Shown here piece after piece: positions 9,096-20,313 of a stretch of 64,000 bases of DNA. The DNA lies in NCBI GenBank assembly GCA_039821605.1, contig JBCBNV010000007.1:62001-126000 (forward strand). The letters are read 5' to 3'. The notes under the pieces were generated by a model that saw only the letters and a list, made by a program, of their open reading frames with translations, was not told the origin of the DNA and ran no database searches. The stretch comes from CALBPI01 sp039821605 (lineage in GTDB: Bacteria; Pseudomonadota; Gammaproteobacteria; Steroidobacterales; Woeseiaceae). Each line of letters starts with the position of its first letter. Within the stretch, counting starts at the first letter, position 1. The position numbers and the translations under genes are program-made.

Positions 9096-10012
9096 CCCGA
9101 ATCGGTTGGCGTATCCTTGCGCTCACCGCGACTCGTCAGCCACAGCGCCACGAATACCAGCCCGAGGGCCGCGTAGACGTTGGCGGGCAAGCGCTCGTCC
9201 AGCAGCACATACCCCAGTAATGCCGCCCACAAGGGCGTCAGGTAGTTGCTCAGCGACTGGAAGGAAGCGCCCGACTCGGCAATGAGCTGGTAGAACGCCA
9301 GCGCCGCGAGCCCGATGCACAGCGTGCCCACCGCGATGACCGCCAGTGTCGGCGGACCGAAGCCCGGCCATTCCGGAAGACCGCTCGACACGATCCAAAT
9401 GGGCGCGAGCTGCAGCGCGGCCGCGACCAGAACGCCCGCCGCAACGACACGTGGCGAATGCTGTGGCGCAAGCCGTGCGAGAACTGCCGCCAGGCCGTAG
9501 CACACGGCGGCACCCAGCACTGCCAGCTGCGCGACCACGCGCATAAAGCCACCACCGATATCCGTGAGCGCATTGGGTCCGATGAGCAACACGACACCGA
9601 CAAGCCCAACGGCGAAGCCAGCGGCCCGCCCGCCCGTGGCGCGCTCGTCAGGCAACAACAGGTGTGCCAGCAAGAGCACCGAGAGCGGCGACACGGACAT
9701 GAGGATGCCTACAAGCGCCGACTCGATATAGACCTGACCCCAGGCCTCGAGAAAATACGGCAGGCCGTTTCCGAACAGCGCCATAGCGTTGAAGTACGCC
9801 CAGGACTTGAGATCGCGCGGCAATCGCTCGCCCGCTGCGCGCATGACGATCCAAAGCATGACGCCGGCAACTGCGAGCTGCAGAAACACCACGTCGAGGG
9901 GCCGGTAGGCTTCGAGCGCGATCTCCACGGCGAAGTAACGCGATCCCCAGAGCACCACAAGCGACAGCAGCAGCAGCCAGTGGTAGGGGCGGGGCGTCTG
10001 AATTGGAGCCAT
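9092..10012 (-). CDS. EamA (DMT) family transporter
   Basis: 306 residues with about ten hydrophobic helices arranged as two EamA repeats, the drug/metabolite transporter fold of inner-membrane exporters. The first repeat begins WLLLLSLVVLWGSRYFAVEIAL, in which WGSxxF-type helix 1 is characteristic. The second repeat carries LSNYLTPLWAALLGYVLLDE, the usual P-x-W-A-L-L-G end of EamA domains. The substrate cannot be read from sequence; relatives export amino acids or other small metabolites. It converges on TPR/TonB paralogue 4 and is divergent from msrA (88 bases between starts). Confidence 0.9.
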   Translation of the reverse strand: MAPIQTPRPYHWLLLLSLVVLWGSRYFAVEIALEAYRPLDVVFLQLAVAGVMLWIVMRAAGERLPRDLKSWAYFNAMALFGNGLPYFLEAWGQVYIESALVGILMSVSPLSVLLLAHLLLPDERATGGRAAGFAVGLVGVVLLIGPNALTDIGGGFMRVVAQLAVLGAAVCYGLAAVLARLAPQHSPRVVAAGVLVAAALQLAPIWIVSSGLPEWPGFGPPTLAVIAVGTLCIGLAALAFYQLIAESGASFQSLSNYLTPLWAALLGYVLLDERLPANVYAALGLVFVALWLTSRGERKDTPTDSG

Positions 10013-10100
10013 TTGGGTCTCGGTGCGGGGGGCGCGCTATTGAATCACGGCTGCGGCACCACATACTAGAAGGCCAGACCCCCATTGCGAGGAGCTCGAC

Positions 10101-10748
10101 ATGCTGTTTGCCCGCAAGTCCACAGAACTGCCCGACCGCAACGACGCCCTGCCCGGCCGTGACACGCCCGTGCCAGTCGCCGAAACCCATTTCGTCAACG
10201 GCAACCCGCTCGCTGGGCCGTTCGCCAACCACCTGGAGCAGGCTGTGTTCGGCCTCGGTTGTTTCTGGGGTGCCGAACGCGTGTTCTGGCAGCTTGAAGG
10301 CGTCTACTCGACCTCGGTCGGCTACGCGGGCGGTTACACACCCAACCCGAGCTACGAGGAAGTCTGCAGCGGCCGAACGGGGCACGCCGAAGTGGTCTCG
10401 GTGATCTTCGACCCCGAGGTAATCAGCTACGACGAGCTGCTGCGCGTGTTCTGGGAGGCACACGATCCCACACAGGGCATGCGCCAGGGTAATGATCGCG
10501 GCACGCAGTACCGCTCGACGATCTACACGACCAGCGAAGCGCAACTCGCCGCGGCGCGCGCCTCACGTGAGCGCTACCAGGAGCGCCTCAATGGCGCTGG
10601 CCTTGGCAACATCACGACCGAAATTGCGACCGCCGGTGACTACTTCTACGCCGAGGACTACCACCAGCAGTATCTCGCCAAGAATCCTGGCGGTTACTGC
10701 GGTATCGGTGGCACAGGCGTGAGCTGCCCCATCGGCACCGGCGCCTGA
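10101..10748 (+). CDS. msrA: Peptide-methionine (S)-S-oxide reductase
   Basis: 215 residues. MsrA reduces the S epimer of methionine sulfoxide in oxidised proteins using thioredoxin. The catalytic motif GCFWGAE is present with the nucleophile at Cys54, followed by GVYSTSVGYAGGY, GHAEVV and the substrate pocket stretch DPTQGMRQGNDRGTQYRS. Resolving cysteines are at about 199 and 209 in the C-terminal GYCGIGGTGVSC. A 50-residue N-terminal extension precedes the core, as in the longer E. coli-type MsrA. A GAGGAG-type ribosome site precedes the ATG. A second methionine sulfoxide repair system, MsrP-MsrQ, is encoded at 21828-23457. Confidence 0.97.
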   Translation: MLFARKSTELPDRNDALPGRDTPVPVAETHFVNGNPLAGPFANHLEQAVFGLGCFWGAERVFWQLEGVYSTSVGYAGGYTPNPSYEEVCSGRTGHAEVVSVIFDPEVISYDELLRVFWEAHDPTQGMRQGNDRGTQYRSTIYTTSEAQLAAARASRERYQERLNGAGLGNITTEIATAGDYFYAEDYHQQYLAKNPGGYCGIGGTGVSCPIGTGA

Positions 10749-10766
10749 GACCTGGCCGCGGCGCGC

Positions 10767-11330
10767 TCAGGATGCGTCGCGGTCATTCCAGCGCTGCGGC
10801 ACCTCGCGCATTTTCGAGAGGTCGTAGCCTTGCGCCATGAGGAACTGATCGATGTCGGCGCGCACGCCCGCATCAAGCTCGGGCTCCCGCGCCATGATCC
10901 AGACGTAATCGCGCTTGTTGCGCCCGATCACAGTGACGCCGTACGCGTCGTCGACCCAGATCACCCGGTACTCGGCTTTGAACGGCCAGACGAACTGCAT
11001 ACCCCAGATCGCGTCTCCCGTGCCGGGCCGAACTGTCGCCACGGGCGTGTAGGTTTTTAGCTTCCCGTCGAAACCACCTTTGTTGAACGAGAACGTGGTG
11101 TCGATGGTGTCGACGTCACGTCGCGCATAGGCCTCAACGGCGTTATAGGCCTTGGTCTCGATGAAAGTCGGAATGTGGGCGATGACATACCAGCGCCCCA
11201 TGAACCGGTCGAGATCTACGCGACTCGCGGTTTCAATCTCGGGCCGCTCAGCGCCGCCGAAGCTGGCGCAGCCCGACATCAGAATCAGGGCTGAAAGCGC
11301 GACGGCGCTGCGTTTGAGGATGGTCTTCAT
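10767..11330 (-). CDS. blc: Outer-membrane lipocalin Blc
   Basis: 187 residues. The signal peptide ends in the lipobox LMSGC with the acylated cysteine at 21, so the mature protein is a lipoprotein. GRWYVIAHIPTF is the GxW first strand motif of lipocalins, and the beta-barrel continues through WPFKAEYRVIWVDD to GVTVIGRNKRDYVWIMARE, the conserved third motif. Bacterial Blc proteins bind lysophospholipids and fatty acids at the outer membrane. Start chosen at 11330 because AAGGAG sits 6 bases upstream; the alternative ATG at 11336 abuts that site. It diverges from folE. Confidence 0.94.
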   Translation of the reverse strand: MKTILKRSAVALSALILMSGCASFGGAERPEIETASRVDLDRFMGRWYVIAHIPTFIETKAYNAVEAYARRDVDTIDTTFSFNKGGFDGKLKTYTPVATVRPGTGDAIWGMQFVWPFKAEYRVIWVDDAYGVTVIGRNKRDYVWIMAREPELDAGVRADIDQFLMAQGYDLSKMREVPQRWNDRDAS

Positions 11331-11401
11331 GTGCATCTCCTTGGCGGGCGCGGACGAAAACGGCTTCGGTTACACTGCAACACGCACCATTGGAGAGTTC
11401 G

Positions 11402-12001
11402 TTGACCACAAAGAAAAAGATGCCGAAGCCGCGCAAGCCATCGCGCAAGCAGGCCGAAGAAGCCGTAAGCGTGCTGTTGCGCTGGGCCGGCGAGGACGTG
11501 ACACGTGAGGGCCTGCTCGACACGCCCGCACGCGTCGCCCGAGCCTACGAAGACTGGTTCTCGGGTTACAAGGATGACCCCGTCAAATTCCTGAAGCGTA
11601 CCTTCGAGGAGGTCGAGGGCTACGACGAAATCATTCTGCTGCGCGACATCAGTTTCGAGTCTCATTGTGAGCACCACATGGCGCCGATTATCGGCAAGGC
11701 GCACGTCGGCTACCTGCCCAACAACAAGGTCGTGGGCATCAGCAAGCTGGCCCGCGTGGTCGAAACCTACGCACGCCGCTTCCAGGTGCAAGAGAAGATG
11801 ACCGCGCAAATCGCACAGTGCATCGATGACGTGCTCAAGCCGCGCGGTGTCGGCGTCGTCATTGAAGCCTCACACCAGTGCATGACCACGCGCGGCATCC
11901 ACAAGACAGGCGTGTCGATGGTCACGAGCCAGATGATGGGCACCTTCCGAACCGACCCGAGCACACGCGCCGAGTTCCTGCAGGTCCTGGGCCGAAGCTG
12001 A
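11402..12001 (+). CDS. folE: GTP cyclohydrolase I (type I)
   Basis: 199 residues. It converts GTP to 7,8-dihydroneopterin triphosphate, the first step of tetrahydrofolate and pterin synthesis. Zn ligands and active site are visible: FESHCEHHMAPIIGKAHVGY, then KVVGISKLARVVETYARRFQ and the second zinc cysteine in SHQCMTTRG. QVQEKMTAQIA and VSMVTSQMMGTFR complete the family pattern. The start is probably the TTG at 11402, with GGAGAG at 11392-11397 just upstream. Other possible starts are a TTG at 11390, which is upstream of that site, and an ATG at 11420, which would shorten the Lys-rich N-terminus. Confidence 0.96.
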   Translation: MTTKKKMPKPRKPSRKQAEEAVSVLLRWAGEDVTREGLLDTPARVARAYEDWFSGYKDDPVKFLKRTFEEVEGYDEIILLRDISFESHCEHHMAPIIGKAHVGYLPNNKVVGISKLARVVETYARRFQVQEKMTAQIAQCIDDVLKPRGVGVVIEASHQCMTTRGIHKTGVSMVTSQMMGTFRTDPSTRAEFLQVLGRS

Positions 12002-12014
12002 GCGCCACCGCATC

Positions 12015-13232
12015 GTGACCTCGGTGCGACCCCAGTCGAAATCCGCGAGTGACCGCCCGCTGATCTTCCTGCTGGCCGCGATCACCTCGATCGCGCCGCT
12101 GGTCATGCAGATCTACCTGCCCGCCCTGCCGGGCATCGGTCGCGATCTCGAGGCGAGCAGCCGCGCCGTGCAGCTCACCTTCTCGGCCTTCGTCTTTACC
12201 GTGGGGCCCGCGCAGCTCGTCTACGGCCCGATCGCGGACCGCTTCGGTCGGCGCGCGACGGCGATCGCCAGCCTCATCATCTGCCTCGTCGGCACACTGG
12301 CCTGCGCGTTGGCGCCTTCCGTGGGCGCCCTGGTCGTGGCGCGCATCGTGCAGGCGTTTGGCAGCGCCGGTGGCATGGTGGTCACGCGCGCCGTGCTCAG
12401 CGACCGCTACGGCAGCGAGGGCATGGCGGCAAGGCTGTCTTCGGTCATCGTGGTCATTGTCGTGGTGCCCATGATCGCACCGCTCGTCGGTGGCTATCTC
12501 ACGGACTGGTACGGCTGGCGCAGCGTGTTCGCGGCCTCTGCGGTGATGATCGCCGTGGTCACGGCGATCGCGTTTGCGAAACTGCCCGAAACGCGTCAGC
12601 AGGTAAAAGACCCTGAGCCCTTCATCGCGGGCACGCTGTCGCTGCTGAAAAAGCCGCTGTTCCTCGTCTACTCGCTGCAGAGCGCGCTGTCGCTCTCGGT
12701 GTTCTACACGTTCATCTCCGTGGTGCCCTACGTCATGGAGAACACGCTGGGTGAGCCGCCGACCGCTTACGGCAAGTACTTTATCCTGCTGTCGGGCGGC
12801 TACATGTTCGGGACGTTTCTGTCCTCGCGGCTCGCCTCCGAGGTGGGCATGCTCAACATGATCCGGATCGGCACGACACTGGCACTCGTCGGTGCTGTGG
12901 TCATGATCGTCTCGGTATCGACGGGCAGCTTGTCGCCCGTGCGCATGTTCCTGCCCATGGTGATGCTGGCGTTCGCCAATGGCCTGTCGTCGCCGAGCCT
13001 GCAGAGCGCGGCCGTGCTGCAGAGCAAGAATTATGCGGGGACGGCGTCGGGCATCGTCGGCTGCTCGCAGCAGCTCATTGCCGGGATCGCGACGCAGGTC
13101 GTGGCGCTCTGGGGCCTGGCATCGCCCCAGCCCATGGCAGTCTTCATCGTCGCCGCGAGCGTCGCCATGTTCTCGGCCACGCTCGTGCTGCCAATCCTGA
13201 TCCGGCGCGCCACGGCGCCGGTCGCAGCCTAG
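12015..13232 (+). CDS. Bcr/CflA family multidrug efflux MFS transporter
   Basis: 405 residues with twelve predicted membrane helices. Features of the Bcr/CflA (DHA1) branch of the major facilitator superfamily are the first helix ending in MQIYLPALPGI, the loop 2-3 motif GPIADRFGRR, and PMIAPLVGGYLTDWYGWR after helix 5. Members export drugs or small metabolites by proton antiport. GTG start, 13 bases after the folE stop, so it may be cotranscribed with folE, though no functional link is evident. Its end overlaps the convergent M49-like gene by 4 bases. Confidence 0.93.
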   Translation: MTSVRPQSKSASDRPLIFLLAAITSIAPLVMQIYLPALPGIGRDLEASSRAVQLTFSAFVFTVGPAQLVYGPIADRFGRRATAIASLIICLVGTLACALAPSVGALVVARIVQAFGSAGGMVVTRAVLSDRYGSEGMAARLSSVIVVIVVVPMIAPLVGGYLTDWYGWRSVFAASAVMIAVVTAIAFAKLPETRQQVKDPEPFIAGTLSLLKKPLFLVYSLQSALSLSVFYTFISVVPYVMENTLGEPPTAYGKYFILLSGGYMFGTFLSSRLASEVGMLNMIRIGTTLALVGAVVMIVSVSTGSLSPVRMFLPMVMLAFANGLSSPSLQSAAVLQSKNYAGTASGIVGCSQQLIAGIATQVVALWGLASPQPMAVFIVAASVAMFSATLVLPILIRRATAPVAA

Positions 13233-14938
13233 AGCCCGAGCACCTCGGGACCCTGTTCGAAGACGATGTCGATGGGAATGCCCGCGGCCGACAGGCTGTC
13301 GAGGTCGCCCTGTAACGTGTCGCGAATGACACCCTGAGTGTCCGTCAGGGCCTTGGCGCCGTCGTAGTCACCGTCGCCCTGCAGCGTCAGGATCTCACGC
13401 GCCAGCGCGTCCGACGCCTCGCTCATACGCTCGAAATCGATTCGGTAGTAGCCCGTCTCGGGATCGCGCACAAAGGCACCGGCCTCGAGAAAGAAATTGA
13501 ACCGAACCATATTGGCCTTGCCGTGCGCGCTCGAGGCACCAAACCGTATCGAGCGAAAGATGCTGGCCATGAAGGTCACGTAGTTCTCCCGCAGGTCGGT
13601 ATCGCCCAGTTCGCCGGCCTCATGCAGCTTCGTGATCATGTAGAGGCCCAGGACATCCGCTTTGCCTTCCTCGATGCTGCTCGCGTAGTCACGCAGCGCC
13701 TCGCGCACGGTGCCACTGCCGTCGAGCGTATTCTTGACGCCGAGTCCGTGCGCGACCTCGTGGAACATCGTGTTGGCGAAGAACGCGTTGAAGGTAATGA
13801 ACTGACGCTGCTCTGGGTCGATGAGCGCTTCTGAAATCGGCAAGAGAATCTTGTCGAACTTGGCGCGCATGGCGTTCTTGAGCTGCAGCCGGCGTGTGCC
13901 CTTTTCGAGCTGGACGGTCTCGTCGTTGGGCAGGTTGATGGCGATGGTCTTTGAACCGGCATTACTGTCGCCGGCGTAGTAGACGACGTCGTAGGCATTG
14001 AGGTCGGAGTCCGTACCCGGCGACTCCTGCTTGTAGGCGTCGGGCACGGGCAGCCCGCGCTGCAACTCGGGCAGGAAGGCCGAGAACCTGGCCAGTCGCT
14101 CGCTCCACTCGGCGTCCTTGATGAGCACAAAGGCCTCGAACGCCGCGCGGTAGCCGAACAGCTGGTCCTCGTAGGTCTCGATGGGCCCGATGACGACATC
14201 GACGAGGCTCGTCTTCGAGTCCATCCAGGCCAGATCCGACTCGCGGTATTCACCCGTGACGAGTGCGTCGGCACGCAGCTCGAGGTAGCGTGCGAAGTCG
14301 GCATCGGTGGCAAGCCCGGCGGCTTTCCGCAGCAGATCGGCCGCCTGCGTCAGCTCTTCCTCGTACACCTCATGGTAGGGCACGAGCGCGAGCGCGCTCA
14401 TGGGGTCGCGACGAACGAGCGAGTACAGACCACGCTTGCCTGCGAGCTCGGCTGCTTCGAACTCGGCGACGGTCATGTCAGCGGGGTAGTAGTTGGCGCC
14501 CGCGGGCTTCGCACCGATGGGGTCGATGAACGGCGTATTGTCGGCGAGCCGGTCCCAGGGGCCGTAGTTGATCTGCGCGAACCGTCGAGCCTCGGGCGTG
14601 GGCAGCCGGTCCAGCCACTCGCGGTAGCCGTCGCGGAAGGCCTGGCGCCAGAACAGGTCGTCCATGATATCGGCGGCCTCGATCAGCACACCGACCACTT
14701 GCCGATCGGATTCGGCCAGCCCGGACAGGTCGGCCGTCAACGTGAAAGTGGCGTAGTCGGCAATGCGGCGCTCAAGATCGTACGACGCCGAGACGCTCAG
14801 TATCGGCCAGGCCGGTGGCGGCTCGGCGGCCACAGGCTCGATCTCGGAGCCGCGATTGCAGCCCGCGAGCAGCGAGACGGCGCAGAATGACAACAGAAGG
14901 GGTCGCACGAACGCGGTGCAGGAATAGACGTGTGGCAT
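13229..14938 (-). CDS. M49-like zinc metallopeptidase lipoprotein
   Basis: 569 residues. The lipobox SLLAGC puts the lipidated cysteine at 27, so this is membrane-anchored in the periplasm or outer membrane. The catalytic zinc site is FHEVAHGLG with His393 and His397, and the third ligand region is SSIEEGKADVLGLY (Glu423/Glu424, Asp428). This layout follows dipeptidyl-peptidase III (M49), but the histidine motif has HExxH spacing instead of the classical HExxxH. Distant bacterial members of this family are annotated as DPP III-like or Zn-dependent hydrolases. Substrate unknown, probably short peptides. The start is the ATG giving a full lipoprotein signal (LLLSFCAVSLLAGC). Confidence 0.85.
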   Translation of the reverse strand: MPHVYSCTAFVRPLLLSFCAVSLLAGCNRGSEIEPVAAEPPPAWPILSVSASYDLERRIADYATFTLTADLSGLAESDRQVVGVLIEAADIMDDLFWRQAFRDGYREWLDRLPTPEARRFAQINYGPWDRLADNTPFIDPIGAKPAGANYYPADMTVAEFEAAELAGKRGLYSLVRRDPMSALALVPYHEVYEEELTQAADLLRKAAGLATDADFARYLELRADALVTGEYRESDLAWMDSKTSLVDVVIGPIETYEDQLFGYRAAFEAFVLIKDAEWSERLARFSAFLPELQRGLPVPDAYKQESPGTDSDLNAYDVVYYAGDSNAGSKTIAINLPNDETVQLEKGTRRLQLKNAMRAKFDKILLPISEALIDPEQRQFITFNAFFANTMFHEVAHGLGVKNTLDGSGTVREALRDYASSIEEGKADVLGLYMITKLHEAGELGDTDLRENYVTFMASIFRSIRFGASSAHGKANMVRFNFFLEAGAFVRDPETGYYRIDFERMSEASDALAREILTLQGDGDYDGAKALTDTQGVIRDTLQGDLDSLSAAGIPIDIVFEQGPEVLGL

Positions 14939-15001
14939 CTCGGGGCCCGGTTGGATGTGTCGAGACCCTGATTGTACCGGGCGATATGCCCGTGGGCGCG
15001 A

Positions 15002-15394
15002 CTAGTGGCGGGACAGGAAGTCCGGCACGCCGTCCTTGCCCTCGGCCTTTTCGGACTGGGGCTCGGCGGTGACATCGACGATGCGCAGCTGCACTGGGTG
15101 ATCGGCGGCCATGACATTGGCGTACATGTTCACGATCTCACAGCCGAAACGGGCCGCCTCGGCGGGCGACATCTTGCGGATCGTGGCCACGATGGGGTGC
15201 TCATTGTTGACGGGGCGGCGCGCCATGAGCTGCTTGCGCATGCGGTTGAACTGGTCGCGGATACTGTCGGGAAGCTCGTCTGTGGCCAGGTGCTCCAAGG
15301 TGTCCACCCACGCCTTGGTGAGCCGCGTTTTTGCGTTCTCGTGGCTGGTCAAGATGACCAGTGCCTCGTGAAACGAGTTCTTTATGGCCGACAT
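15002..15394 (-). CDS. Conserved hypothetical protein
   Basis: 130 residues, no signal peptide or membrane segment, predicted largely helical (NSFHEALVILTSHENAKTRL; RDQFNRMRKQLMARRP) with a beta-rich end (VQLRIVDVTAEP) and a charged tail. I do not recognise a family. It lies downstream of ileS on the same strand but has its own likely promoter at 15549-15578, so it need not be read from the ileS transcript. Cytoplasmic location is the only safe inference. Confidence 0.75.
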   Translation of the reverse strand: MSAIKNSFHEALVILTSHENAKTRLTKAWVDTLEHLATDELPDSIRDQFNRMRKQLMARRPVNNEHPIVATIRKMSPAEAARFGCEIVNMYANVMAADHPVQLRIVDVTAEPQSEKAEGKDGVPDFLSRH

Positions 15395-15578
15395 AGATCC
15401 CCCGCGATAGCTCGCGTGTTCTTGTTGCCCTTTCGGGCTCTGAGGTCGGGCATCGAATGTCGCTTCAGATTCCGGCGTCGCGGACCTGGACCGGACCGCT
15501 GAGACACCGACAGCAACACCGAGTGCGTGACTCTCCCCTTCCCCGAAACTTATAGCAGGTTTTTCGAAGACCCTGCAA
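15395..15578 (-). promoter_or_regulatory. Promoter and long 5' leader of the 15002-15394 gene
   Basis: In the gap after ileS, the minus strand shows TATAAG (15549-15554) as a -10 box, 18 bases from TTGCAG (15573-15578), a weak -35. Transcription would start near 15542, leaving about 148 untranslated bases before the ATG at 15394. The leader shows no obvious riboswitch. No terminator with a T-run is visible between the ileS stop and this promoter. Confidence 0.4.
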
Positions 15579-15587
15579 GCAGTCCGC

Positions 15588-18731
<3,144 letters not shown>

Positions 18732-18753
18732 CGTCTCGTCCTCACCCGGGCAC

Positions 18754-18789
18754 AAAAAACCCCGGGCGCCTTAACAAAAGCGTCCGGGG
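18754..18789 (-). terminator. Intrinsic terminator of the ileS T-box
   Basis: On the minus strand CCCCGGACGC (18780-18789) pairs with GCGCCCGGGG (18760-18769) with one A-C mismatch and a ten-base loop, followed by six T (18754-18759). Its 5' arm reuses the bases that form the 3' arm of the antiterminator, so the two structures exclude each other. This marks the T-box as acting at transcription. The ileS ATG is 22 bases past the T-run. Confidence 0.93.
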
Positions 18790-19012
18790 CGGGATTCCGC
18801 GGTACCACCCGGTTTCACGGCACGCTCGCGCGCACCGCCTCTATGGGTACGAGACCCGGTCCGTGTCGGGAACCAGCCGTCGCCATCTACTGCCCGGTAT
18901 CGGGGTTCGGGGCGCCGCTCGAGGGGGATATTCGGCTCCGGCGCAGGCGCGGGACTCTCACCGTCTCCCGCTCGCTCATACCTGCGCGATCGGCCCTACT
19001 GGCCCTGTCATC
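18754..19012 (-). promoter_or_regulatory. T-box riboswitch (tRNA-Ile sensing) controlling ileS
   Basis: Read on the minus strand, the leader holds the landmarks of a T-box in order. GATGA is at 19008-19012 and AGTA at 18997-19000, the 5' side of Stem I. A long hairpin with GCGCAGG pairing CCTGCGC encloses GGTGAGAG. GAATATC is at 18927-18933, giving the specifier ATC (an Ile codon). The core GGGTGGTACCGCGG is at 18797-18810. Antiterminator: CCGGG (18808-18812) pairs with CCCGG (18784-18788); bulge TGGTACC; GCGG (18797-18800) pairs with CCGC (18789-18792); loop AATC. The UGGU of the bulge suits the ACCA end expected for tRNA-Ile. A competing terminator follows. The gene downstream is ileS, so specifier and target agree. 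Confidence 0.95.
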
Positions 19013-19118
19013 GCGTTCGCCGCGATCTTAGCGCGCAATCTTCGGTAATGCGACACCAGCCGCGCGATTGAGATTGAGGCACGTGCGCACCGGTTACCAC
19101 CGGTGCAGGTCCGTCGGG

Positions 19119-19212
19119 CGACAGGGTGCCATCGCGGGGCGTGGGCGACAGGGATGTCGCCCACGAGCGTACAGGGATGTACGAATTGCGTACCCGCGAT
19201 GGCACCCTGTCG
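19119..19212. repeat. Modular hairpin element, copy 1
   Basis: A 94-base element with perfect 20-base inverted arms (CGACAGGGTGCCATCGCGGG at 19119-19138 and its complement at 19193-19212). Inside are two smaller hairpins, each built around CAGGGATG: 19140-19165 (GTGGGCGACA and its complement) and 19169-19182 (GTAC-AGGGAT-GTAC). The same internal plan occurs at 31407-31505 and 31570-31667, but with different outer arms. It sits between the divergent ileS leader and the hydrolase gene. I do not know a named family for it. Confidence 0.85.
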
Positions 19213-19280
19213 ACCGGCGGGCCGGACGACTGGCACCCAATCGACTAGAACCCGGCCGACGCTCCCGCGATACTCCGCCC

Positions 19281-20249
19281 ATGCCAAGATTCCCGAAAGC
19301 CACGAAGATTGCCGCGAACGGTATTTCGCTCGACGTCCACATGGCCGGCAACGACACCGCCCCGCCGATCGTGCTCTGCCACGGCTTCCCGGAAATCGCG
19401 TACTCGTGGCGCCACCAGGTCACCCCGCTCGTGGACGCAGGCTACCGCTTCGTCGCCCCCGACCAGCGCGGTTACGCGGGCAGCAGTCGACCGGAATCGG
19501 TTGAGGCCTACGACGTCTTTCATCTCATGGACGATCTGTGTGGCCTGCTCGATGCGCTGGGTCACGAGGACGCTGTGTTTGTCGGGCACGACTGGGGCGC
19601 GCTGCTGCTCTGGCAGATGGCGCTCATGCGCCCCGAGCGCATGCGCGGCTTCATCGCACTCAACATCCCGTTCGCCCCGCGCGGCGACGTGGACCCCATG
19701 GTCATGTCGCGGCAGGTGCTTGGAGATGACTTCTACATCGTCAACTTCCAGGACTCGGACGAGGCGGACCGCGCCTTTGACGCCGACCCCGAACGCTTCC
19801 TGCGCGCCATGTACCGGCGGCTGCCCGCGACACGCGCGGCCTTCGACGCCACACCCCCCGAATCCCGGCACGCGTTCAGCATGCTGCGCGAGATGCGCAA
19901 GACCGAGCTGCCGGGCACGCCATTGTTTGATGATGAGGAACTGGCCGTTTATGTCAAAGCCTTCCGCGAGTCAGGCTTCACGCCGCCCATCAACTGGTAC
20001 CGCAACTGGAGCCGCAACTGGGCACTGACCGAGGCCGTCGAGCAGCGCGTCCGCGTACCGACCCTGTTCATCGGCGCCAACGATGACGTGCTCATTGCGC
20101 CCGCCCACATCGAGACCATGCGGCGCTATGTCGATGATCTCGAAGTACATGTGCTCGAAGACTGCGGCCACTGGACGCAACAGGAGCACCCGGAGGCCGT
20201 GAACCGCCTCATGCTCAACTGGCTTGGGCAACGCTACCCGGCGCGCTGA
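19281..20249 (+). CDS. Alpha/beta hydrolase, epoxide hydrolase-like
   Basis: 322 residues. The fold motifs are an oxyanion-hole HGFP (34-37), the nucleophile elbow GHDWGA with Asp104, and a C-terminal catalytic His in EDCGHWTQQEHPEAV. An Asp nucleophile with HGxP points to epoxide hydrolase or haloalkane dehalogenase; the cap-region Tyr/Trp residues (INWYRNWSRNW) favour epoxide hydrolase, which opens epoxides to diols. ATG 19281 is chosen because the upstream in-frame stretch (from 19068) is the hairpin element. No signal peptide. The substrate is unknown; alkB at 30084 is a distant possible pathway partner. Confidence 0.9.
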   Translation: MPRFPKATKIAANGISLDVHMAGNDTAPPIVLCHGFPEIAYSWRHQVTPLVDAGYRFVAPDQRGYAGSSRPESVEAYDVFHLMDDLCGLLDALGHEDAVFVGHDWGALLLWQMALMRPERMRGFIALNIPFAPRGDVDPMVMSRQVLGDDFYIVNFQDSDEADRAFDADPERFLRAMYRRLPATRAAFDATPPESRHAFSMLREMRKTELPGTPLFDDEELAVYVKAFRESGFTPPINWYRNWSRNWALTEAVEQRVRVPTLFIGANDDVLIAPAHIETMRRYVDDLEVHVLEDCGHWTQQEHPEAVNRLMLNWLGQRYPAR

Positions 20250-20313
20250 GGCGCGCTGCATCTGACGGGCCCGACCCTTCGAAATCACTGATAATCCAGC
20301 GATTTCCGACCTC

